Shown one piece after another: positions 1-10,594 of a stretch of DNA of 64,000 nucleotides; the stretch's first letter is position 1; each line of letters opens with the position of its first letter. The stretch comes from Gonatopus flavifemur. Lineage: Eukaryota > Arthropoda > Insecta > Hymenoptera > Dryinidae. The notes below the pieces were generated by a model. That model was not told the origin of the DNA. It worked only from the letters and a program-made list of their open reading frames with translations, and made no database searches. The stretch is from assembly GCA_018340375.1 (NCBI GenBank), contig JAFFJZ010000002.1:15270001-15334000 (forward strand). The letters run 5' to 3'. The position numbers and the translations under genes are program-made.

Positions 1-1183
1 AAATAACTTACCCAGAAAATTTATCAACCCGCGTGCTCTACGTATACATTGATTACATTTCAAAAGTTCTTTTTGAACATCTAATTTCGGAAGAAGTTCT
101 AAAGAGAAAATAAATGAAATAGTCCACGTTAACGTGGATGATTCTGACCAACGGAAATACAAAATCCATTGCTTCTGTAACAGTGAGGAGTTGAATAGAA
201 AGGACAACTCGAATAGTATCGTTGTTTTTTCTTTTCTCTAATTATGCACACGGTGTATTAATTTCGTCCCATGCACAAAACAAGCTGCGCAATTTGCAAC
301 GCTCAAACAGTCTAGCACGGACAAAAGCTTTTGCCATTTGTTTTAGAAAAGAAAAAAAGAGAGAGAATCCGGACCAGAAAATTTCAGTTTAAGAGTAATT
401 AACGCGCAGCTCGCACGTCTCGTTTCACGTGAACAGGAAATTCACTTTGTCAGTCGAGTTGTGTTTCTATTAGATCGAGGGAAAGAAACAATGGAAACGG
501 ATTTCCAAAAAAGTTGCTTCCCATTATTCACACCGTGGATGAATGGAACAAGATAGGCGGAGAAAAACATCTGATTTGAGGAAAATAAAAGGAACGATGT
601 TGCAACGTGTGTAACGGTATTTTTTTCTCAATTTAGGAAATTGTAATATCGAAATGAGAATAACTGATTGATATAGAGATATCGGAATACGAATTGTTCA
701 TCAAAATCAATACAATCGACCTTCGTTCATATGAAAGACGCTATATATAAATAAATATCACTGTTTAAAAAGTTCTTTATGAAATATCATATTTTGATAT
801 TGAATTTAATAATAGTTCGAAATTTCTATCTGAAATGTAACAATTGTTCAAAAACTAAAATCAAGAAGGAAATTCTCAATTTTCAGACAAAATTCTTACC
901 ATCAAGAATTATATTCTTGAATTCAGTATTTTGTTATGAAATCTAATAAACTGTTTATGTAAACATCTTCATGATATTCTTCCACTGAATGTTCCTGAAT
1001 GTCCGCGAACATTCAATCAGCGTTCTTGAAAATTTGTGTTTTCTCGAGATTATGAAGTTTCAGGCAAATTTTTTCAACTGTGTACTCAGAGAATATTTAA
1101 TCTCAGAAACATATAGTGAAGATATATATCAAATACATGGCGCTGTTCGGGGAGAATTTGATTGACTTTATAAACAAAGCCAG
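1..1183. other. AT-rich stretch, no gene seen
   Basis: I see no recognisable coding region, RNA gene or terminal-repeat element in this stretch. It is AT-rich with scattered A and T runs and many stop codons in all frames. It is probably intergenic or intronic. Confidence 0.5.
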
Positions 1184-1576
1184 TTACTTTTGTACACGGG
1201 TCACAAGTGATTTCTCTAAAACCGTTGATAATTTAATCAATTGATCCAACATTTGACTTGCCGATAGATCAAGTTCATCACACATGGCACGTTGAGGAAT
1301 TATGAATACGTCTGAACTGGAACTCTTGTAACTCCTCTTCACGATAGATACTGAAACGCATTGACGCGAACGTAATCGCAAACGAAGAGGTATGAGAGAG
1401 AGTAGTGGATACCGTGAAGGAACCCTCTTCCACTTTAACTCTATGGCCACTGCATGGTTGACTTGTTTGTTCCATACGGATACATAACGTTTCCCTTCTC
1501 GTACCATCGAACATTGCTTTTCCCTCAAACACCAAGGCATCAAGGTGAGTTTGTGGGTGGAAAGACCAAAAACCAA
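1184..1576 (-). other. Unrecognised open frame, possible exon or pseudogene fragment
   Basis: A 130-codon minus-strand frame ends in ..VLEKSLVTRVQK and a second minus-strand frame (1278-1535) is open over the same bases, with a cysteine-bearing peptide including ETLCIRMEQTSQPC. Both look more protein-like than the surrounding sequence, and the local GC content is higher. The plus strand carries a consensus splice donor (AAG|GTGAGT, exon end 1544) in the same place, inside a 147-codon plus-strand frame (1454-1897) with a hydrophobic stretch. I recognise no family on either strand, cannot decide which strand, if any, is coding, and see no matching start, promoter or second exon. A frameshifted gene remnant is as likely as a real exon. 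Confidence 0.17.
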
Positions 1577-2534
1577 GTAAATCTGGTCTTATTCCCTACT
1601 TTGGCTCCCCTGTTTTGCTGCCTCGCTATACTTTGGGCTTTTATGTTCACGCTTGTCCCTTATTTCAACGAACACAATTTGCTAACTTACAACCTCAAGT
1701 CGGTTAATGTCATGAGAAGAAAAAACTTTAAGATCAAAGAGAAGAAGGAGAAGTCTTTTACAAACATTTTCATACAGATATTTGATCATTTCTTTTACTT
1801 CCTGCTCATTGATCAAATAAGAAAAAGCGAAGCTTACGGTATCCGGTATCATACGGGATCTTTTGATACTAAAGAGTTTTATATTATCGAAAGATGAGGG
1901 TCTAATTCTTTGTTCTTATTGAGAGGAGGAAGAACCAATTTTATAATGACTGGTTATAATATTAAGGGGGAGCCTGCTTCGGAGGCTCCACAAAATGGAT
2001 TTTTTTTTTGGATAAATGTCTTCTTAAACTATCCAAGAATGTGTCCCTAAAATTTCAGAAGCAAATTCGAAATGATCTCAGAATTGTTCGGTCACGTATC
2101 CTTGTTCGTAAGAATGATTAAAGATTCCGTTGGACCTAGGGAGGAGTTGGGAAACCTGACCAAAGTTGAATAACACTCAAGTGAAAAGCTGATCACGGAA
2201 AAAAATGATGTGGTTGATACTTAGATAGCTGAATTTCCACTATGGTGACTATTTTTTGGGTGTGGCAATGAAAGTGATTGCTATGATAACTGAAATTGAG
2301 CTATCCAAATATCAAATACACGAAGTAGCTAACACAGTTAATTTCCAGTTAACATATTATAGTGGATTATTTATTTCCGTGATTGGAATCCAACAGACAC
2401 AATGTCCAAAATTTGTTGGGGATCAAGTTGGTCCCTGAATAGACCAGGATACGATTTGGATGTAAATCAATTGATTTCCGAGTTAGAACTGTGTTGCAAA
2501 ACACAGCTCTTCGCGGGATCCGAAAATGAATCAA
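1577..2534. other. No gene seen; one small hairpin
   Basis: Beyond the open plus-strand frame mentioned for the previous entry, nothing is recognised. A 7-bp stem hairpin (GGAGCCT / AGGCTCC, loop GCTTCGG) lies at 1969-1989, just after the string TTAAGGGGG. That string resembles the end of the TTAA-flanked element that follows, but no partner end was found. Confidence 0.4.
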
Positions 2535-3440
2535 TTAAGGGGGTCTTTTGGTTTAGAGGCACAGATTTAAGAGGCTTTTTCAAGTGCGATAAAAAAAAAC
2601 AAAACAACATTTTCACCATTTGTTTGTTCCCAGACATTCGTTGATGTTCTGATAGTATACAAAAAAATTTGCAGAGAAAAAAATTGAAAATTACAAAAGT
2701 TACAGGAGGGAAAAGTGGGGGGTAGAAAAAAAATGGTGCACCCTGGTTGACACGATTCCAGACGTTCTAGTGATCTGAAACAAAAAACCCGGAGGGATTC
2801 TGAATCAGTAAGAATGTCGTTATCGTCCGTACCTCGAAGAAGGAAAAAAAAATTTTTTTCGCAAAATGGCGACTGTGTGAACAAAAAATTCCGTTTTTTA
2901 CCTGTTTTTTTCACTTTTCCGAATTTTTTAAGAATAGTAAAAAGAAAATTTCGACATAGATCTGATAGGGACGATGAAGGGGGGTACAGAGAAGGTTCAT
3001 ACCAAATTTCAAGTCAATCGGTTCATTAGAACTTGAGATATCATGTCAACCGTGTTGAAAAAAATGGTTTCGAGAAAATCGCGTCTAAAGATTCGAGCAC
3101 GTTAGTTGAAGATTCCCATGTAGCACACTTGCTTCAATAGGATTTGAAAAAAATTCCTCAAGAGGTTTTGAAAACTCTTTTTGAATACTTTTAGGATTAG
3201 TGTGCTATCTTAGTTGGAACTAAATTGGCAGAAATTGACTTAAACTGAACCCTGAATATGAACAGATTTCAACAACATACGTGACAACAACAACCTTTGA
3301 AAATATATCAAGTGTAAGAGGGGTTTGTAAGTGGAATTTCGAAAAATCCTTTTAAGGACATATTTTTGAAGGTCTAAACTTTGAAAATATGCAAAAAAAA
3401 ATCGATTTTTCCAAAATTCTAGACCAGAAGACCCCCTTAA
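2535..3440. mobile_element. TTAA-flanked non-autonomous DNA element (piggyBac-like ends)
   Basis: The left end reads TTAA-GGGGGTCTTTTGGTTTAGA and the right end is its inverse, AGACCAGAAGACCCCC-TTAA. The flanking TTAA copies (2535-2538, 3437-3440) are the target-site signature of piggyBac-type transposition; the interior is about 898 bp. No transposase is encoded. The interior has the phrase CAAATTTCAAGTCAATCGG and a later GGTTTCGAGAAAATCGCG, both echoed in the element at 26179-27014, so the two may be distant relatives. A smaller inverted repeat (TAGCACACT ... AGTGTGCTA, about 3123-3210) suggests a nested insertion. Assignment to piggyBac rests on TTAA and end sequence only. Confidence 0.55.
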
Positions 3441-3841
3441 AACTTCGAATCAATCACACAGGCCTGCGAAAGAATGAAAATTTCCGCCCCTTTGCAGCTG
3501 AGGATCATTTTCTGAAGTGATTTGCTGCGCAGAATCCAAATCCGAAGCCAGAGTTGGGCTATCACGTCAGAATTTTGAAATATTCGAGGATATATACTCG
3601 AAAAATGCAATTTTTTTGCCACTTGTGAGGTTACGCACAGGACGGACAAAATTTTCTTGATCTTTCTTTCCAACTGCATCACTTTATACCATTCTTCTCC
3701 TTCAAAATAACCTATTAAACGGTTACCAGGTGGAACGGTATGAAGTGAGCGTTAAAATACAAGATGTCGATAGGGAACATTTGTTGTGAACGAGCCTTAA
3801 TTTTTGTTTTGTATGGTTGGTATGACATCTGTCAAACATAT

Positions 3842-4071
3842 TTAACCCTAGAACGGGCACGTTGAAAACACAGGAAATTTCAAATGGATATGTAACTCGT
3901 ATGAAACTAAACGGATTCCAACTCACTATGGGCAGTTTTTGTTCGTCAGGATGTATACTTCGAAAATATTTGGGTGACACAAACTACAGAGATAAAGAGA
4001 GACTCAGATGTTGGGGTAGAAAAAAATGTCCTGGGGTCCTAAAAGACCCCACATGCCCGTTCTGGGGTTAA
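3842..4071. mobile_element. piggyBac-like MITE nested in the mariner 5' region
   Basis: The left end TTAA-CCCTAGAACGGGCACG and right end ATGCCCGTTCTGGGG-TTAA are inverted repeats with TTAA duplications at 3842-3845 and 4068-4071. The CCYT start next to TTAA is typical of piggyBac ends. A sub-terminal hairpin (GGGGTCCTAAAAGACCCC) sits near 4033-4050. The 222-bp interior encodes nothing recognisable. It lies between the mariner left end and the transposase start, so it separated the gene from its 5' sequence. Confidence 0.8.
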
Positions 4072-4123
4072 TAAACATCAAGTCATTGAACAACGAACAT
4101 CATGTTTTCCCATCGTGTTAAAA

Positions 4124-5169
4124 ATGTCGAATTTTATACCAGAGAGTGATGATTTGCAGAAAGCATTAATTCTTAGTTTCTATTTGAAGAAAAGTGCTGC
4201 AGAGTCGCATCGAATGCTTGTCGAGGCATATGGTGATCATGCTCTTTCAGAAGCAGCATGCAGAAGATGGTTTTAATGGTTCAGAGATGATGATTTTGAT
4301 GTGAGAAATGAAGAACGTGAGAACTTGGAAGACCACCAAAAAAGTTTGAAGACGCCGAACTGCAAGCAATATTGGATGAAGATGATACATGGAGTCCAAA
4401 GCAAATGGCAGCAATGTCGAATGTTGCACAACAAACAATATCTGACCGTTTGAAAGCTATGGGAAAGATGCAAAAGTGTGGAAAATGGGTGCCACATAAA
4501 CTGAATGGAAGACAGATGGAAAACCGAAAAAACACCGTGACATTTTGCTTCAAAGACACGAAAGAAAATCAGTTTTGCATCGAATTGTTACTGGCAATGA
4601 AAAATGGATTTATTCTAAGAATCCTAAACGGAGAAAATCATGGGTTAATCCGGAACAACCATCAACATCGACTGCGAAACCAGATCGATTCGGCAAAAAG
4701 GCAATGCTCTGGGTGTGGTGGGACCAAAAAAGGTGTGGTGTGTCATGAGTTTCTAAAACCTGGTTAAACTGTTAATGCTAATCGCTACAGACAAGAAATG
4801 ATCAATTTGAACCATTCATTGATCGAAAAACGACCAGAATGGGCCAGAAGACACGGCAAAGTAATTTTATTACACGACAATGCACCTGCACACAAAGCGA
4901 AACCAGTTCAGGATACAATCAAAGCACTTGGCTGGGAGCTGCTACCCCACCCGCCGTATTCACCAGACTTGGGCCCTTCCGACTACTATTTGTTTCCATC
5001 GATGGGACACGCATTGGCCGTGCAGCACTTCGATTCCTACGAAGAAGTCGAAAATTGGGTGTCTGATTGGTTTGCTTCAAAAGACGAACATTTCTATTGG
5101 CGTGGTATCCACGAATTGTCAGAAAGGTGGTCAAAATGTGTAGAAAGCAATGGTCAATACTTTGAATAA
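4124..5169 (+). pseudogene. mariner transposase pseudogene (mauritiana subfamily-like)
   Basis: The reading begins MSNFIPESDDLQKA and ends WSKCVESNGQYFE, both typical of mauritiana-group mariner transposases of about 345 residues, which cut and paste the element at TA sites. The C-terminal half keeps LLHDNAPAH and PPYSPDLGPSDYYLF with 34 residues between the two aspartates, the DD34D spacing. Lesions seen: in-frame TAA at 4274-4276; frameshift near 4310-4330; frameshift near 4540-4560; frameshift in the A6 run near 4726; in-frame TAA at 4765-4767. The first catalytic aspartate is also changed to asparagine (TGNEKW, codon AAT at 4596-4598). The protein is therefore inactive several times over. 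Family assignment is firm; the subfamily is inferred from similarity in the N-terminus and the WVPHELN-type linker. Confidence 0.88.
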
Positions 5170-5240
5170 ATTTTTTCCACTTTCCAATTAGTGTTTCATT
5201 TTCACAAAACAACGCTCATTTCATACCGGTACATCTGGTA

Positions 5241-5876
5241 CCTACGATTTTTTCTTGCGGAGTTACGACCATTCCAAGTTGTCAAATATATCCCCAAGTT
5301 TGTAATATTCCTAAAATCTCCTGAGGGTGTTTCCAGGATGTATGGGAATGAGAATTCCATTTTTCTAATATGATATTTTCTTTCAGCGACCCCACAAGCT
5401 TCCAAACACACATGTTCAAGAAAAACTTTCCACTACAAAAATGTATACCTCAAAGGGTTGATCCTGCGAAATAAAACTCCAAATTTCCCCTTAGAACAAT
5501 AATGGTTTCTTCTCAGTTATTCAGATGTGTAGAATTGAAATATAACACCAGTTTTTTCCTATAAAGAATTTGCTGTGTGATTCTGCGCAGCAAATGACTT
5601 CAGAGAATGATCCGCAGCTGCAAAGGGGCGAAAATTTTCATTTCTCGCAGGCCTGTGTCATCGAAAGGACCTGAATAAGACTTTCGAAACCTGTCCAAAT
5701 GATGTGGTGAAGTTTCCATCGGAGTTCAGAGTTCCATGAGATTTTGAACTCCACTGAGTGAGGTCCACAAAATCTAGTTCAACCCAGAGAGAAATACTTC
5801 GGTAATATTTGATTGGAAAATAACGTTTTTCAACTGAATTTTAAAACAGGATAATTGATGAAACATGGATAGTATA
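5241..5876. other. Spacer holding the right arm of the inverted-repeat element
   Basis: This contains the distal loop and right arm (5579-5658) of the inverted-repeat element, then about 215 bp with no feature before the next mariner. No gene is seen. Confidence 0.5.
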
Positions 5877-7166
5877 CAGGTTGGTTGAAAAGTTCCTGCA
5901 CTCACCAAGAGATAGCGCTGCTAGCTCAAAACTTTTTTTTCTCAAGTTGGTATATCTGTCCTGAGAACACATGCAAAGTTACAAGTCATTCTGTCAATTC
6001 ATTCTTTGTTTACAAGCCATTTGAAGTTGACGTGTCATTGATTTTTCTTAATATGGAAAAAATTGAATATCGTGCAGTCATTAGATTCTTTGTTTTGAAG
6101 GGTTTAAAAGCAAAGGAAATTGATGAACAATTGTTAGAAGTGTATAAAGAGTCCTCACCTTTAAAATGCACCGTTGAATTTTGGGCTGGTGAATTTAAAC
6201 GTGGTCATACTAGTCTTGAAGACGATCCACGCGAAGGACGACCAAAAACTGCAACCACAGCAGAAATCATTGAGCATGTACATAATATGGTTAGTGAAGA
6301 TCCAAGTTTGACTAAGCGTGAAATTGCTAATGCCATAGGCATCTCAGACGAACGAGTACTCCATATTCTACATGAAGAATTACGTATGAAAAAACTGTTT
6401 GGAAAGTTAGTGCCGCACACGTTAAGAATTCAATAAAAACTGGATCGAAAACAAATTCCTCAGCGTAATTTGGAGCGTTTTAAGCAGAATAAAACCGACT
6501 TCTTGCGTCGTTTTATGACTATGGATGAGACTTGGATCTACCACCATGATCCTAAATTGAAACAAGAACGTTTACAGTGGACTGAAGCTGGTTGTTCAGC
6601 TCCAAAGCAGGTGAAGTCACAACGATCAGCAAAGAAGGTTATGGCATCAGTTTTTTGGGATGCAAAAGGAATGTTTTTCATTGATTATCTTCAGAAAGGT
6701 AAAACAATCAACTCCGAATATTACTGCAGCCTTTTGGATCAGCTGGATGAAAAAATTCGTGAGAAAAGACCTGGTTTAAAGAAGAAAAAAATCATTTTTC
6801 ATCAAGATAATGCACCTGCTCACAAAAGTGTTTTGACGATGGCTAAATTCAAAGAACTCAAGTACGAATTGCTTGAACATCCACCGTATTCGCCAGATTT
6901 GGCTCCTAGCGACTACTATCTCTTCAGAAATCTCAAACAATTCCTTCGTGGAAAGCATTTTTCGTCGAATGAAGAGGCCATAGCAGCCGTAGACGGTTAT
7001 TTTGCAGAGCTTCCGGAAAACCATTATAAGGATGGGCTAAAATTATTGGAAGATCATTGGAACAAGTGTATTGAGCTTCTAGGAGATTATATTGAATAAA
7101 AAAATATATTTCGTAACAAAAACAGTATTCTTTCATTTCGAGCGCAGAAACTTTTCAACCAACCTG
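5877..7166 (+). mobile_element. Full-length mariner (irritans/mellifera-like), 1,290 bp
   Basis: The left end CAGGTTGGTTGAAAAGTTCC and the inverted right end CAGGTTGGTTGAAAAGTTTC match over 28 bp with two differences. TA flanks are present at 5875-5876 and 7167-7168. The total length of 1,290 bp is standard for a complete mariner. It carries one transposase frame with a single stop codon, so it is either a young insertion or one that decayed little. Confidence 0.9.
6053..7099 (+). pseudogene. mariner transposase, complete except for one stop codon
   Basis: From ATG at 6053 (MEKIEYRAVIRFF) to TAA at 7097-7099 (..LLGDYIE) the same frame runs 348 codons, the normal family length, with one premature TAA at 6434-6436 (about codon 128, after PHTLRIQ). 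The N-terminal part carries the paired helix-turn-helix DNA-binding region, including KFKRG-like EFKRGHTSLEDDPREGRP. The catalytic half has TMDETW, FHQDNAPAH and PPYSPDLAPSDYYLF, giving all three aspartates with DD34D spacing. No frameshift was found. The start was chosen by alignment to other mariners; an open frame extends upstream to 5885 but that is the untranslated leader. The single stop lies between the DNA-binding and catalytic domains. Confidence 0.9.
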
Positions 7167-7168
7167 TA

Positions 7169-7914
7169 TCACAATGCCAAATTTTCCTCCTCCAACAATG
7201 TTTCAATAATTGATTGAGAATTTTTCCTTCATCCCATCGTCAATACAATTTTTAATGTTACAATTGCGCATCGTATGTTCATTGACAATTTTTAAATCAT
7301 ATCCTCATTCATCGGGTACAAACGGAAACTGATCCAGATATTTATTCAGTCATACACATTGATCAATACATTTGCATATTAATGACTGATAACCTTATAC
7401 ACACACATTACAAAGAGCGCATCAACGATCAATTGTTATGTCATTGTCCAGAGTAAAGTTTAGATTATCAGATGAGCTCCTCTCAATGATTTCTATTCCT
7501 GATTGCACATCCAGATTGACTTGAATCATGTCAAACGCATGTGTAAATCAATACATAGTCACCCTATACCCTACTCATCTGATAGCTAGTGAATAGGAAA
7601 CTCTCTTCCGTATATTTCTTGGTCTCTCTTTCTCCCTACGCACGACACGAGTTGACAATCCCTAATACAATCGAATATTAAATTTCATTTGCAGTGATAC
7701 CACGAATAACAAACCTGCCTCTCATTACATAATGTCCGATTATCGTATGATGATCAGTAATATTACGTCTCTCAAATTAACAACTTTGCAAGCATTCGAA
7801 TTAACCGCGGATCGATTTCAACCAACAAGGTTGTTAACATTCTGATTTAACAAGACTAATGGAATATGCGAAATCTCCTCCATATTTTCGTAATACAAGA
7901 AAATTTGGGAACTA
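7169..7914. other. No gene seen
   Basis: AT-rich sequence without recognisable coding, RNA or terminal-repeat signatures. Confidence 0.45.
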
Positions 7915-8182
7915 CACGGAAAAAAGTCCCATGCAAATTCTACATTGTTGGTTGTTAATTCAACATAACTGCTCACATAAATGCAAACGGAGTAAAAAAT
8001 TTACATTAGAACCAATGTCATATTCACATTGTAACCGAAGTAAATGGGAGTAGTGTTGCTGTGAAGTAACTATGATAACAATGTAAATTCAACAAGACTG
8101 TTCAGTAAATTATACATAAGATCCACGCTGTAATTGTTACCTCGCTTCTCGAGTAATTTTTACATGAGCATTTTTTTCCGTG
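7915..8182. mobile_element. Foldback MITE with CACGGAAAAAA ends
   Basis: The left end CACGGAAAAAAGTCCCATGC is mirrored by GCATTTTTTTCCGTG at the right. TA precedes the left end; the right flank is TG. The length is about 268 bp with no coding capacity. Its ends belong to the CAC-G-AAAA class seen many times in this window. Confidence 0.55.
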
Positions 8183-9673
8183 TGATTTTGTTGAAAAATC
8201 ATTCAACTCCTTCGATAAAGGTAGTGGGTGAAATCCATGTGAAAACACTCCCAATTTTATCATATCGTATCCTCTTGAGGATGATTTAACACGCATGCAT
8301 GCGTAATTTATATTCGGCGTTATTTGTGAATATCGAGATTACACTTCACCCTACATGCGTTTGGAAAACATTCATTTGAGGTGAACAGCATTTCAGATTG
8401 AGAATACTATATGCAGGGGAACGAGAAGTCAATAAACGTGACCATAAAATTGACAAGTTCGTCGTTCGCACGTTTCGAAACTAGAAGCGAGAAAATATTT
8501 GAATCAACGCTTACGTGGTTGTGTATGCCATGCATGTTCAACGATTGAATTCATTATTGATACCCCGTACAGTATCATTAGGGACATAATATATCTACGA
8601 ATTATGACAAGTAGTCGCACTTTTAAGATTATGCAAATGTTTAATCGCCAAGAAACCCGCTAATGGGAAGAAATTGCAGCGCTAGCGTCAGATTAAGAGC
8701 CTCTGCTTTCCCTCTCTTGTACCGCTCTTGCGAGTTTCTCTTTATACTCCTTTCCTTCTCATTTCGACCTCAAGACTCACTGAAATAGGAAAGCAGATCT
8801 TCTCCTTCCTTTCCCTTGAGCCCTTTCCTTCAGTACTCGTACCCTCTTCTCACCAGGCGTCGCAGTGATAAGGATTTAATTTTTGGCCCACCTTTAATCC
8901 TAATTCCAAGTTACATTCAGCATCTCGCAGGTGTACATCTTTTAAACAGGGCTTTATGCATAACAAGTGTCTCTTTGATTTTATCGCTTCTTTCCCCTAT
9001 TTTCATTCAACTTTTCATCATGTATTAACAAATTATAATATTCTCAATCCGTTGTTGATATTGAAGAAATCATTGAACGATCTTCTCGAGCTTCAGTCAA
9101 ACTTTTCCCCAAGGTGCCGCTAATATTCGTCAGAGTTGGGCACCACGATGAATTTTCAAATCGATTCAATGAATCTCAACTGATGGCCAAACGAAAAACC
9201 ATTGGATGATTGTTATTTTAATTAACGTCCCAGGACAGAAGAATATCACCGTATTCCATTTTGATAATCAAATTAATGGATCGTAAATACATTTCACTCA
9301 TATTATTCGCAGTGTTTTGTTTATTTATTACAGTAATTAAACAATATTGCATTCCATTGAATGAATTCAAAAATGAAAATTCATTTACCAGACATTTCCA
9401 CAGGTATTATTTGCATACCTGAGATTATTGGATTATCTCACATTCTATTCATATTTAGGGTTCAAAATAACCGGAAGAAAACATGAAAAAGAAAGGAAGG
9501 AACCGGGGTTTTTCGGGAACTCTCCCGACGTATTGTATTTTTATTCACGACAAATATCAACACATAAGCATTTCTCGTTAGTATTCAGAACATTCAAAAA
9601 TACTATATTTTTTTCTCTTCAACCCTTTGTCGCTGGAAATTGTTTCTACCATTTATTTTTGATATGGGAAAAC
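8183..9673. other. No gene seen; pyrimidine-rich patch
   Basis: 8700-8840 is C/T-rich (clusters of TCTCTT, CCTTTCC). No coding region or mobile-element end is recognised. Confidence 0.4.
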
Positions 9674-9803
9674 CCCTGGTTGAAGAAACTCATCGATGCT
9701 CGTCAAATCTCATTGAAATTGGACAAAAGTCTGATTGATCAATCAGATCTTCGTCCAATTCAAATGAAATTCAGCGAGAATCAATAGGTCTCTTAAACTA
9801 GGG
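9674..9803. mobile_element. Palindromic MITE, CCCTGGTT class, with direct duplication
   Basis: The two halves are near mirror images about a centre at GATTGATCAATC. The ends are CCCTGGTTGAAGAAACTC and GTCTCTTAAACTAGGG. The string GGGAAAAC occurs directly on both sides (9666-9673, 9801-9808), giving an 8-bp duplication, or 5 bp (AAAAC) if GGG belongs to the element. About 130 bp, non-coding. Confidence 0.6.
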
Positions 9804-9832
9804 AAAACTAGGGGACTCATACTCAAGAAGCA

Positions 9833-10062
9833 TGGGCATAGTTCAAGGTCATACCAGCACCGGGACATTAGCCAAATCCATTCTGACATTTCATTCAAAA
9901 ATGAAGCAAAATAATCAAAATATCGCTCTATACAGACCAACTTTATCGATTCAAGAAGGTATGTGTAGAGCGATATTTTGATTTTATTGCTTCATTCTCG
10001 AATAAAATCTCAGAATAAATTTTACTAATGCCCCGGCGCTGGTATCGCCCAGCCCTATGCCA
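9833..10062. mobile_element. Foldback element with ATCAAAATATCGCTCTA core
   Basis: The left arm starts around GGCATAGTTCAAGGTC and runs to AATATCGCTCTATACAGACC; the right arm is GTATGTGTAGAGCGATATTTTG on to CAGCCCTATGCC. Arms are about 100 bp and imperfect. The core is shared with a foldback at 49.67-49.90 kb although the outer parts differ. The string GTGGCATAGGGCTGGTATCG recurs inverted at about 10402-10421, suggesting either a larger composite or a second truncated copy. Confidence 0.5.
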
Positions 10063-10420
10063 CTTGAAAGTGGGACTTTTATTGTCTTTCGCCACGAGAC
10101 GTCGCTAATAGTACACTGGGTACGCAGGGATTGGGCAGCTCATAACATAACCTCAATAAAAGATTATTTGGATCAACATTTTCAAGCAGTGGTGATATTG
10201 TTCCAATAAATTATTCAAATTATTCTTCCTATTCTGTTTAACACGTATAATGTTCTTGAAGCTACTATATCCTCACTTGAAAGGTTAAGTACGCATCTAT
10301 GTTTATTTCACTCCGTACTCACTGAACATGAAGCGCCACCTGGTTCGGGTCTAGTTTCAACGACAATAAGTGACCTCTTTTCGAGATAGGTTTTGTATTG
10401 GAGTGGCATAGGGCTGGTAT

Positions 10421-10594
10421 CGCCTTAAGAGGATACCAAACTGACCATCGGAGCACGTTTTCTAGCACTGATTCTCAGGGATGATTCTTTGAGACTTTAT
10501 TCCTGAAAATTTCGAACTTTTTTATGAATTTAATTTCGAGTATTTCAGTACAAGAAAACGTGCTCCGAAGGTAACTCCGGTACCCTTTTAACGC
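10421..10594. repeat. Inverted repeat around GGAGCACGTTTTCT
   Basis: About 50 bp at 10421-10470 is repeated inverted at 10546-10594, with the best-conserved block CGGAGCACGTTTTCT. Non-coding and probably a MITE; the edges and target duplication are not clear. Confidence 0.5.

Larger units (their letters stand above)
3726..5238 (+). mobile_element. mauritiana-like mariner, 5' region interrupted by a MITE
   Basis: The ends CCAGGTGGAACGGTATGAAG and, inverted at 5211-5238, CCAGATGTACCGGTATGAAA match at 24 of 28 bases and are flanked by TA (3724-3725, 5239-5240), the Tc1/mariner target site. The full span is 1,513 bp. Subtracting the 222-bp MITE and one TTAA copy leaves 1,287 bp, the usual full length for this class, which includes Drosophila Mos1. 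This confirms both element boundaries. The transposase inside is dead (see 4124-5169), so the copy could move only with help from elsewhere. Confidence 0.85.
3455..5658. mobile_element. Inverted-repeat element interrupted by a mariner
   Basis: An arm of about 82 bp at 3455-3536 (starting near CACAGGCCTGCGA and ending GCTGCGCAGAATC) is repeated in inverse orientation at 5579-5658 with roughly 90 percent identity. Between the arms lies the mariner at 3726-5238. Removing it leaves an element of about 0.7 kb with long terminal inverted repeats and no coding capacity. The exact outer edge and any target duplication are unclear: a weak CTTCGA match extends both arms outward. The superfamily is not recognised. 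Confidence 0.6.

Noticed and set aside
1454..1897. 147-codon plus-strand frame with a hydrophobic segment
   Set aside because: No recognisable family, low-complexity lysine-rich tail, and overlap with equally open minus-strand frames.
1969..1989. GC hairpin resembling a bacterial terminator
   Set aside because: The context is eukaryotic; there is no upstream gene.
3862..4071. 69-codon frame
   Set aside because: Lies wholly inside the piggyBac-like MITE and reads through its terminal repeat; an artefact.
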